A stretch of 64,000 nucleotides of DNA, from assembly GCF_029223195.1 (NCBI RefSeq), contig NZ_JARHUF010000019.1, positions 1 through 64,000 of the forward strand, read 5' to 3'. The notes under the pieces were generated by a model. That model ran no database searches. It had not been told where the DNA came from and saw only the letters and a program-made list of their open reading frames with translations. The stretch's first letter is position 1. Each line of letters begins with the position of its first letter. This DNA comes from Vibrio sp. CAU 1672. GTDB lineage: Bacteria > Pseudomonadota > Gammaproteobacteria > Enterobacterales > Vibrionaceae. Positions 9,081 through 18,059 of the stretch are shown here, in pieces. The translations under genes and the position numbers were made by a program.

Positions 9081-9131
9081 ATTGGGTTTAATTATTTAAA
9101 CTTAGTCATAGTTTAAATAATTAAACCCAAT
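9081..9131. promoter_or_regulatory. Perfect 21-bp inverted repeat, possible operator of the YheO-type regulator
   Basis: Positions 9081-9101 are exactly complementary to 9111-9131, separated by TTAGTCATA. Each arm contains TTATTTAAAC (the second arm in reverse), and the same ten bases recur at 8982-8991, nearer the regulator start. Neither flank has the T run of a terminator. A dyad of repeated half-sites upstream of an autoregulated regulator fits an operator; a transcript hairpin is the alternative. Confidence 0.5.
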
Positions 9132-10132
9132 CTTTTCAGTTTTTGACAATTTAATGATCTAAAACAAAATTCGCTTTTTGCTTAAATAAACCGAAGGAAT
9201 AAACCAATTAAAAGCATTTGCAAGGCTCATTAATTTAGTTGATTGTAATTTATGCATTATTCATCAATAATATAATGACACCAGCATTAATACGTGCAAA
9301 TTATTTAACGCCTTTTATATATAACGCAAAACCCATCACCACAAGCAATGAATAAACATGACCTTCAGATGACAAAAAGAAAATATATATCAATTAAATT
9401 CGGACACTGTTTGTCCGAATGTCGTTCGTATTTGAGCGCTGCTCTAGAGCAGCACAACAGTAAACAACCAACAAACCAAACTCATCTAACTGAAAAAAAG
9501 ACAAAATCCACAATAACTTCAAATTGCTGACAGCCACGTTCACATAGGCTTAAGACCACCAAAAGAGTTGGAGATGACAAAACTGCTCGTTGGCGGGGAA
9601 AAATTCTCATAATTTAAAAAAGAAAAACACTTAAATAAGCAAGCATTAATAATGTTTATGAGTTCAGTTTTTAATAATCACACCAATTATATATTCAGTT
9701 ACAACCTCAAGTACAATAAATACTCAACGTATATTTTTGAAGCCTATGTCATATAGATATTATATCAAAGACGGGTAATACTCGAACTCATTCTACCCAC
9801 CTAACTTCACGCGCGAGGCAAAGGCTCGAATCAAGCAACCACCAAAAACTAAAATAAATAGCAGGGGCAACTTACAGTAAAAACAGGTAATAATGATTTC
9901 AACGTTACTGCCTGATCTTGTTCATATTTCATCTGACTGGCGTTTGTGGACTGGCTGCTTAAGCCAAAAATACACCAGCACTATATAATGCAACAGTATA
10001 ATTCACCTGGATAATCAGATGCCAAATTAAGCCTTGAATAAAGTACTTAACATGCTCTCACATATTTATAGCTCCCATTCACTGCCAGACTAAAATGCAC
10101 TGGTTACTTTTAACTGTTATCCGGCTACCCAG

Positions 10133-10153
10133 CAAGCCCCGGAAAGGGGCTTG
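10133..10153 (-). terminator. Weak hairpin after the secreted hydrolase gene
   Basis: CAAGCCCC pairs with GGGGCTTG around GGAAA, 35 bases after the stop of the hydrolase gene. It lacks a proper T run on the minus strand, so it is only a possible terminator. Confidence 0.35.
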
Positions 10154-10187
10154 GTATATATAGCTCAAAGTGCCTGACTGGATGGCT

Positions 10188-11618
10188 TTACTCAACCCAA
10201 TGAGGCATCTCTTTGGCATCGGCCTGTTCTATCATCTGCAACCCGTCTTCCATTAATAAATACCCCTGGAGAACGGAATACAGCACCGAACTGGTAACCT
10301 TAAACAGGTAGTCCTCTTTGGTCGGGTAAAGCTCGGCAAGTTGCTCTGGTGAATAAGGCTCAAACGTGCCACCGTTGGCAAAGAAAATCCCGCCACCTCC
10401 GGCGTAATTGAAGTCAATACCGCCATAGGTTCCTAATGGCGCACCAATGCTGACCTGATCATTCACACGGGTTGGTATATGCGGTAAACGCACCCCGCCC
10501 TCAGCAACCCCGTCTCCATCTTGATCAGCCGTATAAACTTTACCGCCACTCCAGCTTTTCAGGCTTGGATCAAACCGTGAATCCAGGAAAACCACCGGTT
10601 CTGTGGCTACAGGCACAGCATCCATAAGTTGGCTTTCCGCCGCCGGCACCCCGTATTTAACTTGCAGATACAAGTTCCAGAACGAGGCTCGGACCGCGGG
10701 GATCACCGAGACCGGATTCTGCCTGAACTCAAATCCGCTGAAGATCGCCGCAAACGGCAGAAACTGGGCATCAATGTGGGCAAGCCCTGCGTAGTCATAA
10801 ATCGCCAGTATCCCGGACGGCTGCCTTAACGCACCCTCCCCCAGCGCAAGCTCCACTTCACTTTGGGTATTGAACGCCACCGTAGGAACATGATGTTGTG
10901 GAGGCTCAGTGCAGTAGTGATAACTCCACGGAAACTCTCCATCCCGCAAGGCACGGCAAATGCCTCCCGCCACGCCTAAAAACAGACCATCAAACATCGG
11001 CTGTGATGGCTTACCGTTGAGATCATCGGTTAATATTCCCGCCAGCAGTTTACCGGTTTGTGACCAACCAAAGGCAAGCAGGAGATCAACCTTACACCGG
11101 CTTGCCGAAGGCAGGTATTTATACAGCAATCCTTTACGAAGTGCTTGGGACAACTGGTCAAACACGTGATAGCCATCGGTACTTCTTTCGATCTGGCCAT
11201 TAGCCAGTACGTCCGTGACGCTCTTATTCCACTGCGCCGCCACGTAAATGAAACCATCATCCCCCCCTCTCCCGGCAATAAATGTTTCGCCGAGAAACTG
11301 CTGCGCCAAATTCAGCGTGATGTGCCCGAGCGGTGTTACCGGGAATTCAAACAAGACACTGTTTACCACATCGACGATCACCGTATTATTGCAACTACCT
11401 TGTGGCACTAAGGCGCTAAAAGGCACACTAAACTCACCACGAGAGCGATCACTACGTTTGAAGTCTGATAAGAAATCGGCGTTAATCCGGTAATAGGGCT
11501 TGCCGGCCAGAGAGACAGGCTCAATGTCTACATTAGACAACACTGGATTCGCATAAGCCGGCAGGGCAAACAACACACTGAGTATGATAATGAATTTTGT
11601 TATTGCTGGAACTTGCAT
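10188..11618 (-). CDS. Secreted alpha/beta hydrolase-domain protein
   Basis: The product has 476 residues. A signal peptide spans about 1-23 (hydrophobic IIILSVLFALPAYA). The rest matches the large alpha/beta-hydrolase-domain family (Abhydrolase_10-like) that includes uncharacterised secreted proteins. The nucleophile elbow is GWSQTGK at about 183-189, with the serine in G-x-S-x-T-G form. A candidate acid occurs in VVFLDSRFDP, and a late His near HIPTRVND; these two are tentative. Exported proteins of this type are probably esterases or amidases of unknown substrate. It is a lone gene with its own intergenic regions. The gene after it on the same strand side is unrelated. Confidence 0.68.
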   Translation of the reverse strand: MQVPAITKFIIILSVLFALPAYANPVLSNVDIEPVSLAGKPYYRINADFLSDFKRSDRSRGEFSVPFSALVPQGSCNNTVIVDVVNSVLFEFPVTPLGHITLNLAQQFLGETFIAGRGGDDGFIYVAAQWNKSVTDVLANGQIERSTDGYHVFDQLSQALRKGLLYKYLPSASRCKVDLLLAFGWSQTGKLLAGILTDDLNGKPSQPMFDGLFLGVAGGICRALRDGEFPWSYHYCTEPPQHHVPTVAFNTQSEVELALGEGALRQPSGILAIYDYAGLAHIDAQFLPFAAIFSGFEFRQNPVSVIPAVRASFWNLYLQVKYGVPAAESQLMDAVPVATEPVVFLDSRFDPSLKSWSGGKVYTADQDGDGVAEGGVRLPHIPTRVNDQVSIGAPLGTYGGIDFNYAGGGGIFFANGGTFEPYSPEQLAELYPTKEDYLFKVTSSVLYSVLQGYLLMEDGLQMIEQADAKEMPHWVE

Positions 11619-11955
11619 AGAGCCCCCTGTTAAAGGCCGGAATTAATGACAAAATTATTAATGACAGTCTAGTCCACAAAATTGTTGAAGCAGCTAATAA
11701 CTATTCTCAAATTTAAGAGTGGCAGGCCATGAAAAGCCGGTTGGTAAAGACAGAGCGTTAATCGAGGAAACACATATAACGCTCAAAATGACTAAGGTTT
11801 TCCAGACGTAACATGATAAACCGTTCGGGTTCAGATAAACCTTTCACAGCCAATTTCACAATGGTTCAACGAACAAAGCGGATCAGCACCTGTGCGCTGA
11901 CCCGCTTTGTAATTAATCAACTGTTGGCCGAACAGGCCCCATAGACCAGGCTGAA
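11619..11955. other. Intergenic region between amylase and hydrolase genes
   Basis: It contains the hairpin ending the amylase gene (11873-11911) and the upstream region of the hydrolase. The hydrolase start is preceded by GGGGGCT on the minus strand. No gene was seen. Confidence 0.5.
11873..11911 (-). terminator. Probable terminator of the amylase gene
   Basis: ACAAAGCGG and TCAGC on one side pair with GCTGA and CCGCTTTGT on the other, with one mismatch. The hairpin lies 45 bases beyond the amylase stop. The minus-strand tail (TTTGTTCGTT) is only moderately T-rich. Confidence 0.5.
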
Positions 11956-13317
11956 TTAACCTACCAACTCCGAACTAAGCAACATCATTGCACTCTTCGC
12001 CGGTACTTTGATTTCACAGCCCAAAGTCACCTCTTGATCCGTCAACAGATCATGCATACTCCCCTCTCCGGGCAAAGTGAGCGTCTGTGGACGTAATGAC
12101 TTGTTGAGCACCACAATGCCTTTGTCACCCCGTTTAAACACCAACATATCGTCGTTACCTTCCAGCACAGTCATCTCCAACCCATGTACCATACGATGGA
12201 AGGTAATCATGCTGACCATACGTGGATCCTGCCAACTGTTCTGCCATCTTGGCTGGCCGTCCTTGCCTTTGATGCCACTGGTGTCCAGATCTGTGTAAAT
12301 CAGTGGTACGCCACCATCACGGCCTAAAATGTAGGCATACGCCAGCCATTCGTCTTCTTCCGCCATGATCGAATCTAAGAACACGTCATTGTTTGGAATA
12401 TCGTGGGTAATGGCAAACGTGATCGCACGCCCTTTAGATAACGCCTGACCAAAACAGTACGGATCAATCAGCGACTTAAAGCTGCCTTTTTTACTGAACG
12501 CCTTAAAGATGGTCGAGAACAGCGGGAAGTCGTACGCCCCCAAACGGGTTTCTTTCAGGTATGGCTCCAGGAAAAGTTCATACTCCTGTTCCGTTGCGCC
12601 ACCATCTGTAATGATTTCACCAAAAATATGCACGCCATCGGCGATATCTTCAGTCCACACCTGCTTAAGGTGTTCCAGTGTCATATGTTTGGCCGCATCA
12701 ATACGGAAACCTTTCACGCCAATTTCTTTCAGTACCTGCAGATAGGCACGCTGCTGCTGCACCACATGATCACACACGCGCAGAGTCGGCAGGCCCGGAT
12801 CGGTTGGTCCGCCGGTGATACGACCATTCTGCACCTGCCACTTGTCCTTCCAGTCTTCAATACCGAATGCTTCGACAAAATCGTCTTCGGTGAACAGCGG
12901 CTTACTTAAGTCGCCGAACAGCTTGAGTGAATCATAGTGCGCCTGCTCGGCAGCATACTCACTTAAAACCTGTTCACGCGGGTATTTGAGGTCGCTTCTC
13001 AAATGAGCTTCGTTTGCCATATGGTTGAACACCACATCGACGTACACGAGCACACCATAGCGCTCCAGTTCGGCGACCATGGCTTTAAAATCACGGGTGT
13101 TACCCAACGCATTGTCGATAACACGATAATCTTGAGGTTGATAACGCTGCCACCAGCGCGCATCTTTAGCGCTTTTCATTGGTGGGGAGACCAGTACGGA
13201 GCCGTAACCCAGTTCATGAATTGCTTTTGCTTGCTTGGCGATATCTGCATATTTCCAATCAAAGGCATGCAATATCACGTTAGCGTTGCCTGCTTGCGAT
13301 GTCTGTGAGCCTCTCAT
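11956..13317 (-). CDS. Alpha-amylase, glycoside hydrolase family 13, cytoplasmic
   Basis: The product has 453 residues and no signal peptide. It has the GH13 (beta/alpha)8 barrel with the four conserved regions in order: DVVFNHM (94-100), GFRIDAAKH with nucleophile D207, IFGEI with acid/base E234, and THDIPNND with transition-state Asp D306. The histidine of region I is in FNHM. A short beta-sheet domain follows to the C-terminus. Lack of a secretion signal suggests it acts on imported maltodextrins or stored glycogen; MalS-type periplasmic enzymes would have a signal. The start at 13317 is preceded by AGGAGAGATAG. The genes around it are not part of a maltose operon. Confidence 0.88.
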   Translation of the reverse strand: MRGSQTSQAGNANVILHAFDWKYADIAKQAKAIHELGYGSVLVSPPMKSAKDARWWQRYQPQDYRVIDNALGNTRDFKAMVAELERYGVLVYVDVVFNHMANEAHLRSDLKYPREQVLSEYAAEQAHYDSLKLFGDLSKPLFTEDDFVEAFGIEDWKDKWQVQNGRITGGPTDPGLPTLRVCDHVVQQQRAYLQVLKEIGVKGFRIDAAKHMTLEHLKQVWTEDIADGVHIFGEIITDGGATEQEYELFLEPYLKETRLGAYDFPLFSTIFKAFSKKGSFKSLIDPYCFGQALSKGRAITFAITHDIPNNDVFLDSIMAEEDEWLAYAYILGRDGGVPLIYTDLDTSGIKGKDGQPRWQNSWQDPRMVSMITFHRMVHGLEMTVLEGNDDMLVFKRGDKGIVVLNKSLRPQTLTLPGEGSMHDLLTDQEVTLGCEIKVPAKSAMMLLSSELVG

Positions 13318-13972
13318 CTCTATCTCTCCTAGTTAGGTTTTCACTCTTTGTTAAAGCCGAACGACAGGCCCGAGTGAATCAATAACAAAAATTATAAGTA
13401 GAAATGGCGCGGCTCCCTCACCCTTACGCCGTTATGCAGAGGCGGAAAAAAAGGGCGTAGACGTACCACAACGAGCGTATCTGCGCGTCAAATTCGGCCA
13501 AGCCTGGCTAAACAGTAAATGCGGACAGCAAAAATACATGATTAAGTTAATGATTTATATGTTATTTATATGCCAATTAGTATTCCTGTAGGATTATAGA
13601 CAAGTACTACCATCTCACAGGAAACCCAGTCTTGAGCGATAAAATGCATGCAATAGGTATGAAATTAAATAATGAAAAACTGCTAACTAAATCACGTTTA
13701 GTATTGTTGTTTAACCAAGCAAGCAGTACAAAAAACTGTGTTGTTGGTTCAAATCTCGAAGAATATGACAGAAAGCAGACATAAAAAAGCGGGAGAATAA
13801 CAAAGTTCACTGGACATTTTCCGACAGCAACTGCCATTGAATCATACCTCTCTGAATAAAGAAGCCTTTGTTATTGAAGCCACAAACCTCACTCCTGTGG
13901 TTCAGGTTAGGGTTATCTCCGTAGTTTGGTTAAGTAACGCCAATTAACACCGTGAGATATAACACGACTTAC
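13318..13972. other. Intergenic region upstream of the amylase
   Basis: Nothing is supported as a gene. A 76-codon minus-strand frame at 13607-13837 has no family resemblance and a Phe/Leu/Ser-rich composition typical of chance frames. A minus-strand AAGGGTGAGG near 13412 is a poor single match to a MalT box. Confidence 0.5.
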
Positions 13973-14356
13973 CTAGCAGCACCGGGTAATTTGACATATG
14001 ACCTGACGAATAAGCGATGCCGGTATCTCTTCATAGAAACTCCCATCAAACTCAACCGTTCGGCATAACGTTGCTTTGCCGGAGAGTTGACTACATGACT
14101 CACAATGGCTCTGGTATGACCGGGCTTCAGGTAGCAGTTCCTCTATCGGCTTGCCATTAAACAAAATGACATTTGATTCTGCGACGTTCTCTGAAGTGAG
14201 TTTGGTTTCCTTAAACTGTATCTCCCAGCCCATGGTTTTACACTCTTCGCGAAGTTTCCTGATAGCGTCTTGGAGTGCTTTACCTGTACCGGAGCACCGG
14301 CAACAAGTTTTACCTGCCACATCAAAATGTTTCCATTCGATTTCCAGTGTTTGCAT
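13973..14356 (-). CDS. DUF2703-type cysteine-rich protein
   Basis: The product has 127 residues. The N-terminus TLEIEWKHF, the cysteine motif TCCRCSGTG, the segment SNVILFNGKPIEELLPEA, the second cysteine group (SHCESCSQL) and the ending CRTVEFDGSFYEEIPASLI match the pattern of DUF2703 proteins, which often sit near metal or arsenic resistance genes. Cysteine pairs suggest metal or disulfide chemistry, but no function is established. The ATG at 14356 is preceded by GGGAGGT at good distance. No metal-resistance gene is adjacent here. The C-terminus ends in ITRCC, giving one more cysteine pair. Confidence 0.72.
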   Translation of the reverse strand: MQTLEIEWKHFDVAGKTCCRCSGTGKALQDAIRKLREECKTMGWEIQFKETKLTSENVAESNVILFNGKPIEELLPEARSYQSHCESCSQLSGKATLCRTVEFDGSFYEEIPASLIRQVICQITRCC

Positions 14357-14727
14357 TTATACCTCCCATGAGGGCTAGCCAATAACATAGCCACACCTAG
14401 TGCAGCGATCAAAGCAAGCTGACGTTGTCATGCCACATTCAGATTAATCAAACGCGCTGGCATAAGTATAGGCAGTGAAAGGTCAGCATGACCTTCTGAA
14501 AAGTGCTCGAATGGACATCCATCAACGCGATCATCAATGAACAGAACGAGTTATTGGTGCAATTAGGTCTCCGTTTTCTAGTGGCTCTTTGATAAAGAAC
14601 ACTCACTTAATTTTGCTAAACATTGACGTGTATCAACAGAGCGTTCGGTTTGCTGGGTATACCAACAAACACATAGAGTTTGTGCTCTAAAATACGACTT
14701 AGTTAAAAGAAAAAAAAGGATCTGGTT
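14357..14727. other. Divergent promoter region
   Basis: The region lies between the DUF2703 gene (-) and the lipoprotein gene (+). It carries the two ribosome sites (GGGAGG on minus; AAAAAAGGATCTGGTT on plus). No clear operator or gene was seen. Confidence 0.45.
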
Positions 14728-16923
14728 ATGTTGTCTATCAATAAAACGTGTCGTGCTATTTGGGTTGGGCTATCTTCACTCGCCATCGTTTCTTGCGGTG
14801 GTGGCGGCGGTGGTGACGGAGGCAGCGACCATAACACTGATGGAAATCAACAACTGCCGGAAACGTCATCCTCTCCGGGTCTGTTTTTAGGCCTCAATAC
14901 TTCTTCAGATTACGTCGGCACCATTATTAGTGATGGTGCGACTGCGACGTTGTTAAATGACGTAAGTGGTAGCCAGGCCTACGCGAGCGGGATTATTTAT
15001 CATTCCGGGAGTAACGAGATCGTTCTTGCTCGGCAAAGCGCCAGTTTGCTCATGGATACCGTTGTGTTAAATGGTTACCAGTTCAAGTTCATGACTGGCA
15101 CTGACGGTACATCTAGTGTGGTCGTGACAGAACCAGATGGTGTGACCGAAACCTATTACTTTGATAAAAATGATCAATTGATTATCGATCAACCAGATAA
15201 TGGCTCAGACACTAATACGGATCCAGAAACCGGTGAGGACTCAAATGGTTCAAATTCCGGTGACACTGACTCCGGTGACACTGACAATGCAGGCCAATCT
15301 GAAGACAAGCCCGTAGTAAACGGGAATGGTACATGTGTAACCAACTACACCCTGATGGGAGAAACGCTCTCTTATTGCCACAGTAATATGCCCTTTGACA
15401 GTATCCCGGACATGTGTACCTTAAAATGGCATCAAGAAAATGTTGCACCGAGCAATGGGGCCATTTACCACTCGGTAATTTATGATGATGCTTCGTGTGT
15501 ATCTCGTGGATATCCTTACGAAATAACTAAAGACCTGTGGGTCGATTTTGATCCATTTGCGCAAGCTTCCGGTAGTGCCTCACACTGCGCATCCCTTAAT
15601 ACATCCTTAGCCAGTGAGGTTAAAGCTTGTATCGATGAACGCGAGGCGGACTTTGAACGCCAAATGCCATCTGATGTCAAATCGCTCATAGTGATCCGAA
15701 ACTTAGTGTTAGCAGAATACGTCAGCCTAAGCAGCGCCTTAGACAATGCGATTGAGTTCATTCAATCTGTTCCTGATTTGCTTGATTCCAATGAACTTAA
15801 TTTTAGTGCGAGTAACGAGCCACGATTGAACGATGTGCTGGATTCGTTTGATCATCAGGCGTTAGATACTGTCGAGCAATTATCAGATGATTTGCTCTCC
15901 ATGTTTGAAGATGTCGCAGAGCATGAACTTGCTGAGCGCTATAAGGAGACAGGCGGAACCGATCCTTTATTTGGTTATGACGGTGATTTTTTAGACAGCG
16001 AGGAAGAACCTCAGACAGGCCAGTGCTTTGGAGTAAGTAAATCCGATCTCGATCCTAAAGTAGGAGGGATTGTTGGTAGCATGTGTGACATGCCTTACAC
16101 CAAAATTGTGCTAGGCAAAGCGGTAACATCGCTAAGTGACATCAGAGATTGCTTCGCGCAGATTGATTTCGAGAACGATCTATTCATATCGGAGAAGTCG
16201 AGTTACCTTGCTTATGACTTTAACCATTATGCCTGCCATATGCGTCCGAAAGGTCAAGTTCATTTCTATCTGCCTGATGATTATGGCCGTTTAGGTATGC
16301 GTGCCACGGTTGAGTATGACGAAGACGGTTACACTCACGGCTTATATCAGAAGTACGCCAAGAATGCAGAAAGCCTGGTTGAGTATACGGGCCGTTACTC
16401 ACATGGTTCTAAGGTAGGGCTTCACACAACCAATAATGTGATGCTGTGTGATTACGCTGTGTCTCCGGAATCCTGTGATAAAGACAGTGTGTTCTTTTAT
16501 ACCCGGCACAGTGATATCAACTGGGCGGTGGATACAGACACTATCGCTGCTAATGAGGACATTTTAAAAGAGCGTTTCCGACCTCCGTATATGCCTGATA
16601 TTAAGCAAGGTAAATACACGTTCTATTACCAACACTTAATAAATGAGCCAAAAAAGGTAGGGACAAATAAAGCCGATAAAAAATCTGGTGCTGAGCAGCA
16701 TTTTGTTGGTGCGTGTGATGGTAAAGAGAATATCGATGGTATTTGGTATGGTGTCGATTTACCAGTAAAAGGCTTTGTTCATTACGAAAGTTACATCTAC
16801 GGCGATGACGGTTTCCTGGATGAGATCGAAACTACCGAAGAGGGCCGCTCACTTTACTTCAGTCGTGTCGAAGATCCATTTTTTGGCCAGGTTCTCTGTT
16901 ATATCGAAGGTGAAACGCGATAA
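14728..16923 (+). CDS. Large predicted lipoprotein of unknown function
   Basis: The product has 731 residues. The first 22 form a lipoprotein signal ending LAIVSC, with C23 as the lipidation site. It is followed directly by a glycine run and an acidic spacer. A small domain at about 50-155 comes next, then a Ser/Asp/Thr/Gly-rich linker (about 155-190) with repeats of SGDTD. A long C-terminal region with many cysteines (at least a dozen) suggests disulfide bonds in the periplasm or at the cell surface. I do not recognise a family in the C-terminal part. Length and linker resemble surface-exposed Vibrio lipoproteins. It is monocistronic with a strong terminator after it. AAGGA lies 9 bases before the ATG. 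Confidence 0.7.
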   Translation: MLSINKTCRAIWVGLSSLAIVSCGGGGGGDGGSDHNTDGNQQLPETSSSPGLFLGLNTSSDYVGTIISDGATATLLNDVSGSQAYASGIIYHSGSNEIVLARQSASLLMDTVVLNGYQFKFMTGTDGTSSVVVTEPDGVTETYYFDKNDQLIIDQPDNGSDTNTDPETGEDSNGSNSGDTDSGDTDNAGQSEDKPVVNGNGTCVTNYTLMGETLSYCHSNMPFDSIPDMCTLKWHQENVAPSNGAIYHSVIYDDASCVSRGYPYEITKDLWVDFDPFAQASGSASHCASLNTSLASEVKACIDEREADFERQMPSDVKSLIVIRNLVLAEYVSLSSALDNAIEFIQSVPDLLDSNELNFSASNEPRLNDVLDSFDHQALDTVEQLSDDLLSMFEDVAEHELAERYKETGGTDPLFGYDGDFLDSEEEPQTGQCFGVSKSDLDPKVGGIVGSMCDMPYTKIVLGKAVTSLSDIRDCFAQIDFENDLFISEKSSYLAYDFNHYACHMRPKGQVHFYLPDDYGRLGMRATVEYDEDGYTHGLYQKYAKNAESLVEYTGRYSHGSKVGLHTTNNVMLCDYAVSPESCDKDSVFFYTRHSDINWAVDTDTIAANEDILKERFRPPYMPDIKQGKYTFYYQHLINEPKKVGTNKADKKSGAEQHFVGACDGKENIDGIWYGVDLPVKGFVHYESYIYGDDGFLDEIETTEEGRSLYFSRVEDPFFGQVLCYIEGETR

Positions 16924-17034
16924 CGCTTTTATACAACAACCCGCTACTTTAGCGCAGGATCAAAACACATTAGCCACCTCACCCCACTCTAAGTAACGAG
17001 GGTAAAAAAGCAGGGTCATTCCAGCCAACGTCAA

Positions 17035-17068
17035 AAAAAGAGCCTCTTAATAAGAGGCTCTTTTTGTT
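17035..17068. terminator. Bidirectional terminator
   Basis: AAAAAGAGCCTCTT pairs with AAGAGGCTCTTTTT around a three-base loop, between the convergent lipoprotein gene (+) and the SnoaL-like gene (-). Confidence 0.85.
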
Positions 17069-17070
17069 AG

Positions 17071-17946
17071 TTAAAACATGCCATTATCATGCGCCATTTT
17101 TTCCGGAATTTCCTGAATAATATCCCAGTGCTCAACTATTTTATCGTCTTCAATACGGAACAAATCATAGAACGCTTGTGGTTTGCCATTCCATCGCCCT
17201 GCGCTTTGGGTCAGGACAAAATTACCTTCACCTAAAATACGATGAACCTTATGGTACTCGAACATATTATTCTGCGATGCTAAGTAGGTAAGTGCTTCAT
17301 TCAGGCCATCTAAGCCATCTTTTACCATGGTGTTATGCTGATCGTATTGCTCTGTACTAATGTATTCCGTGATGTTTTCAGGCGCCTTGCCGAAAAAAAC
17401 ATCTTCCATAAAGTTGGCAACCAGTTGCTTGTTCGCTTGAGTTTTGTCGGTATCAGTTACCAATGTCGGCCCATCGAACTGTGAACGGCCACTTGCGGTA
17501 TCTTTGACAACCGGAGCGACAGCATCCCAGTGCTCGGCAACCTGGCCATCTTGCATACGCCAGACATCAAATGTGACCACTTCCCTGGCGCCGAATGCTT
17601 CCGCGTTATCATAGGTGTTGTGCATGATGATAAAGTCACCATCTTCCAGGAGACGATGAGTTTTATAGGTCAACCCTGCCTCTTTTAACACAGGCAGAAA
17701 ACCAAGTGCAGGCGCCAGTCCTGTAGGTACATGAGGATTATGCTGAACATAATCTTCACGGAAATATTCTTTCATTGCTTCGGCGTCAAAGTCTTTAAAG
17801 AATGCATCTTGCGCCTTCACCGCTGTCTGTTTCATCGGTGTATTAACCATCTGGTTATTTGAAGTAGCTGTTGTATTTGTACATGCACTAAGCAATGATG
17901 CCGTCGTCAGCAGCGCTGCAGAAATGTACGCATTTGATATTTTCAT
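17071..17946 (-). CDS. Lipoprotein with two SnoaL-like (NTF2-fold) domains
   Basis: The product has 291 residues. A lipoprotein signal ends LLSACTN with C22 as the lipid site. The mature part holds two tandem SnoaL/NTF2-fold domains. Each has the pattern of an N-terminal helix with F..D, a YVQHNP / YDQHNT strand motif, a central repeat around HRLLEDGDFIIMHN and HRILGEGNFVLTQS, and the terminal EHWDAV / EHWDII motif. Proteins of this type are often annotated 'nuclear transport factor 2 family protein' and their ligand is unknown. It precedes the qorB-like gene in the same direction but 113 bases separate them. Co-regulation with the divergent LysR pair is possible but not shown. Confidence 0.82.
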   Translation of the reverse strand: MKISNAYISAALLTTASLLSACTNTTATSNNQMVNTPMKQTAVKAQDAFFKDFDAEAMKEYFREDYVQHNPHVPTGLAPALGFLPVLKEAGLTYKTHRLLEDGDFIIMHNTYDNAEAFGAREVVTFDVWRMQDGQVAEHWDAVAPVVKDTASGRSQFDGPTLVTDTDKTQANKQLVANFMEDVFFGKAPENITEYISTEQYDQHNTMVKDGLDGLNEALTYLASQNNMFEYHKVHRILGEGNFVLTQSAGRWNGKPQAFYDLFRIEDDKIVEHWDIIQEIPEKMAHDNGMF

Positions 17947-18059
17947 TGTGTTAATTCCTAAAGGTTATCCTCACTACCAGCAAGCACCTTTATTTGCCGT
18001 TGTCGTTGAAATATAAACCGTCGCTCTGCTCCACATAAATTCGGAGCAAACAATAGCGA

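Larger units (their letters stand above)
8909..10187. other. Long AT-rich intergenic region
   Basis: No gene is supported in these 1.3 kb. Open frames are short and have no family resemblance; the 60-codon frame at 9348-9530 is low-complexity. The region holds the large palindrome at 9081-9131, a 9-bp inverted repeat ATTCGGACA/TGTCCGAAT at 9398-9420, a 16-bp perfect palindrome GCTGCTCTAGAGCAGC at 9438-9453, and a hairpin at 10133-10153. Between 9600 and 10080 I see nothing structured. Confidence 0.6.

Noticed and set aside
9348..9530. 60-codon plus-strand reading frame
   Set aside because: Low-complexity composition, no ribosome site and no family resemblance.
13412..13421. MalT-box-like sequence upstream of the amylase
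   Set aside because: Only about seven of ten positions match and there is a single copy.
13607..13837. 76-codon minus-strand frame
   Set aside because: No convincing start site or family resemblance; composition typical of a chance frame.
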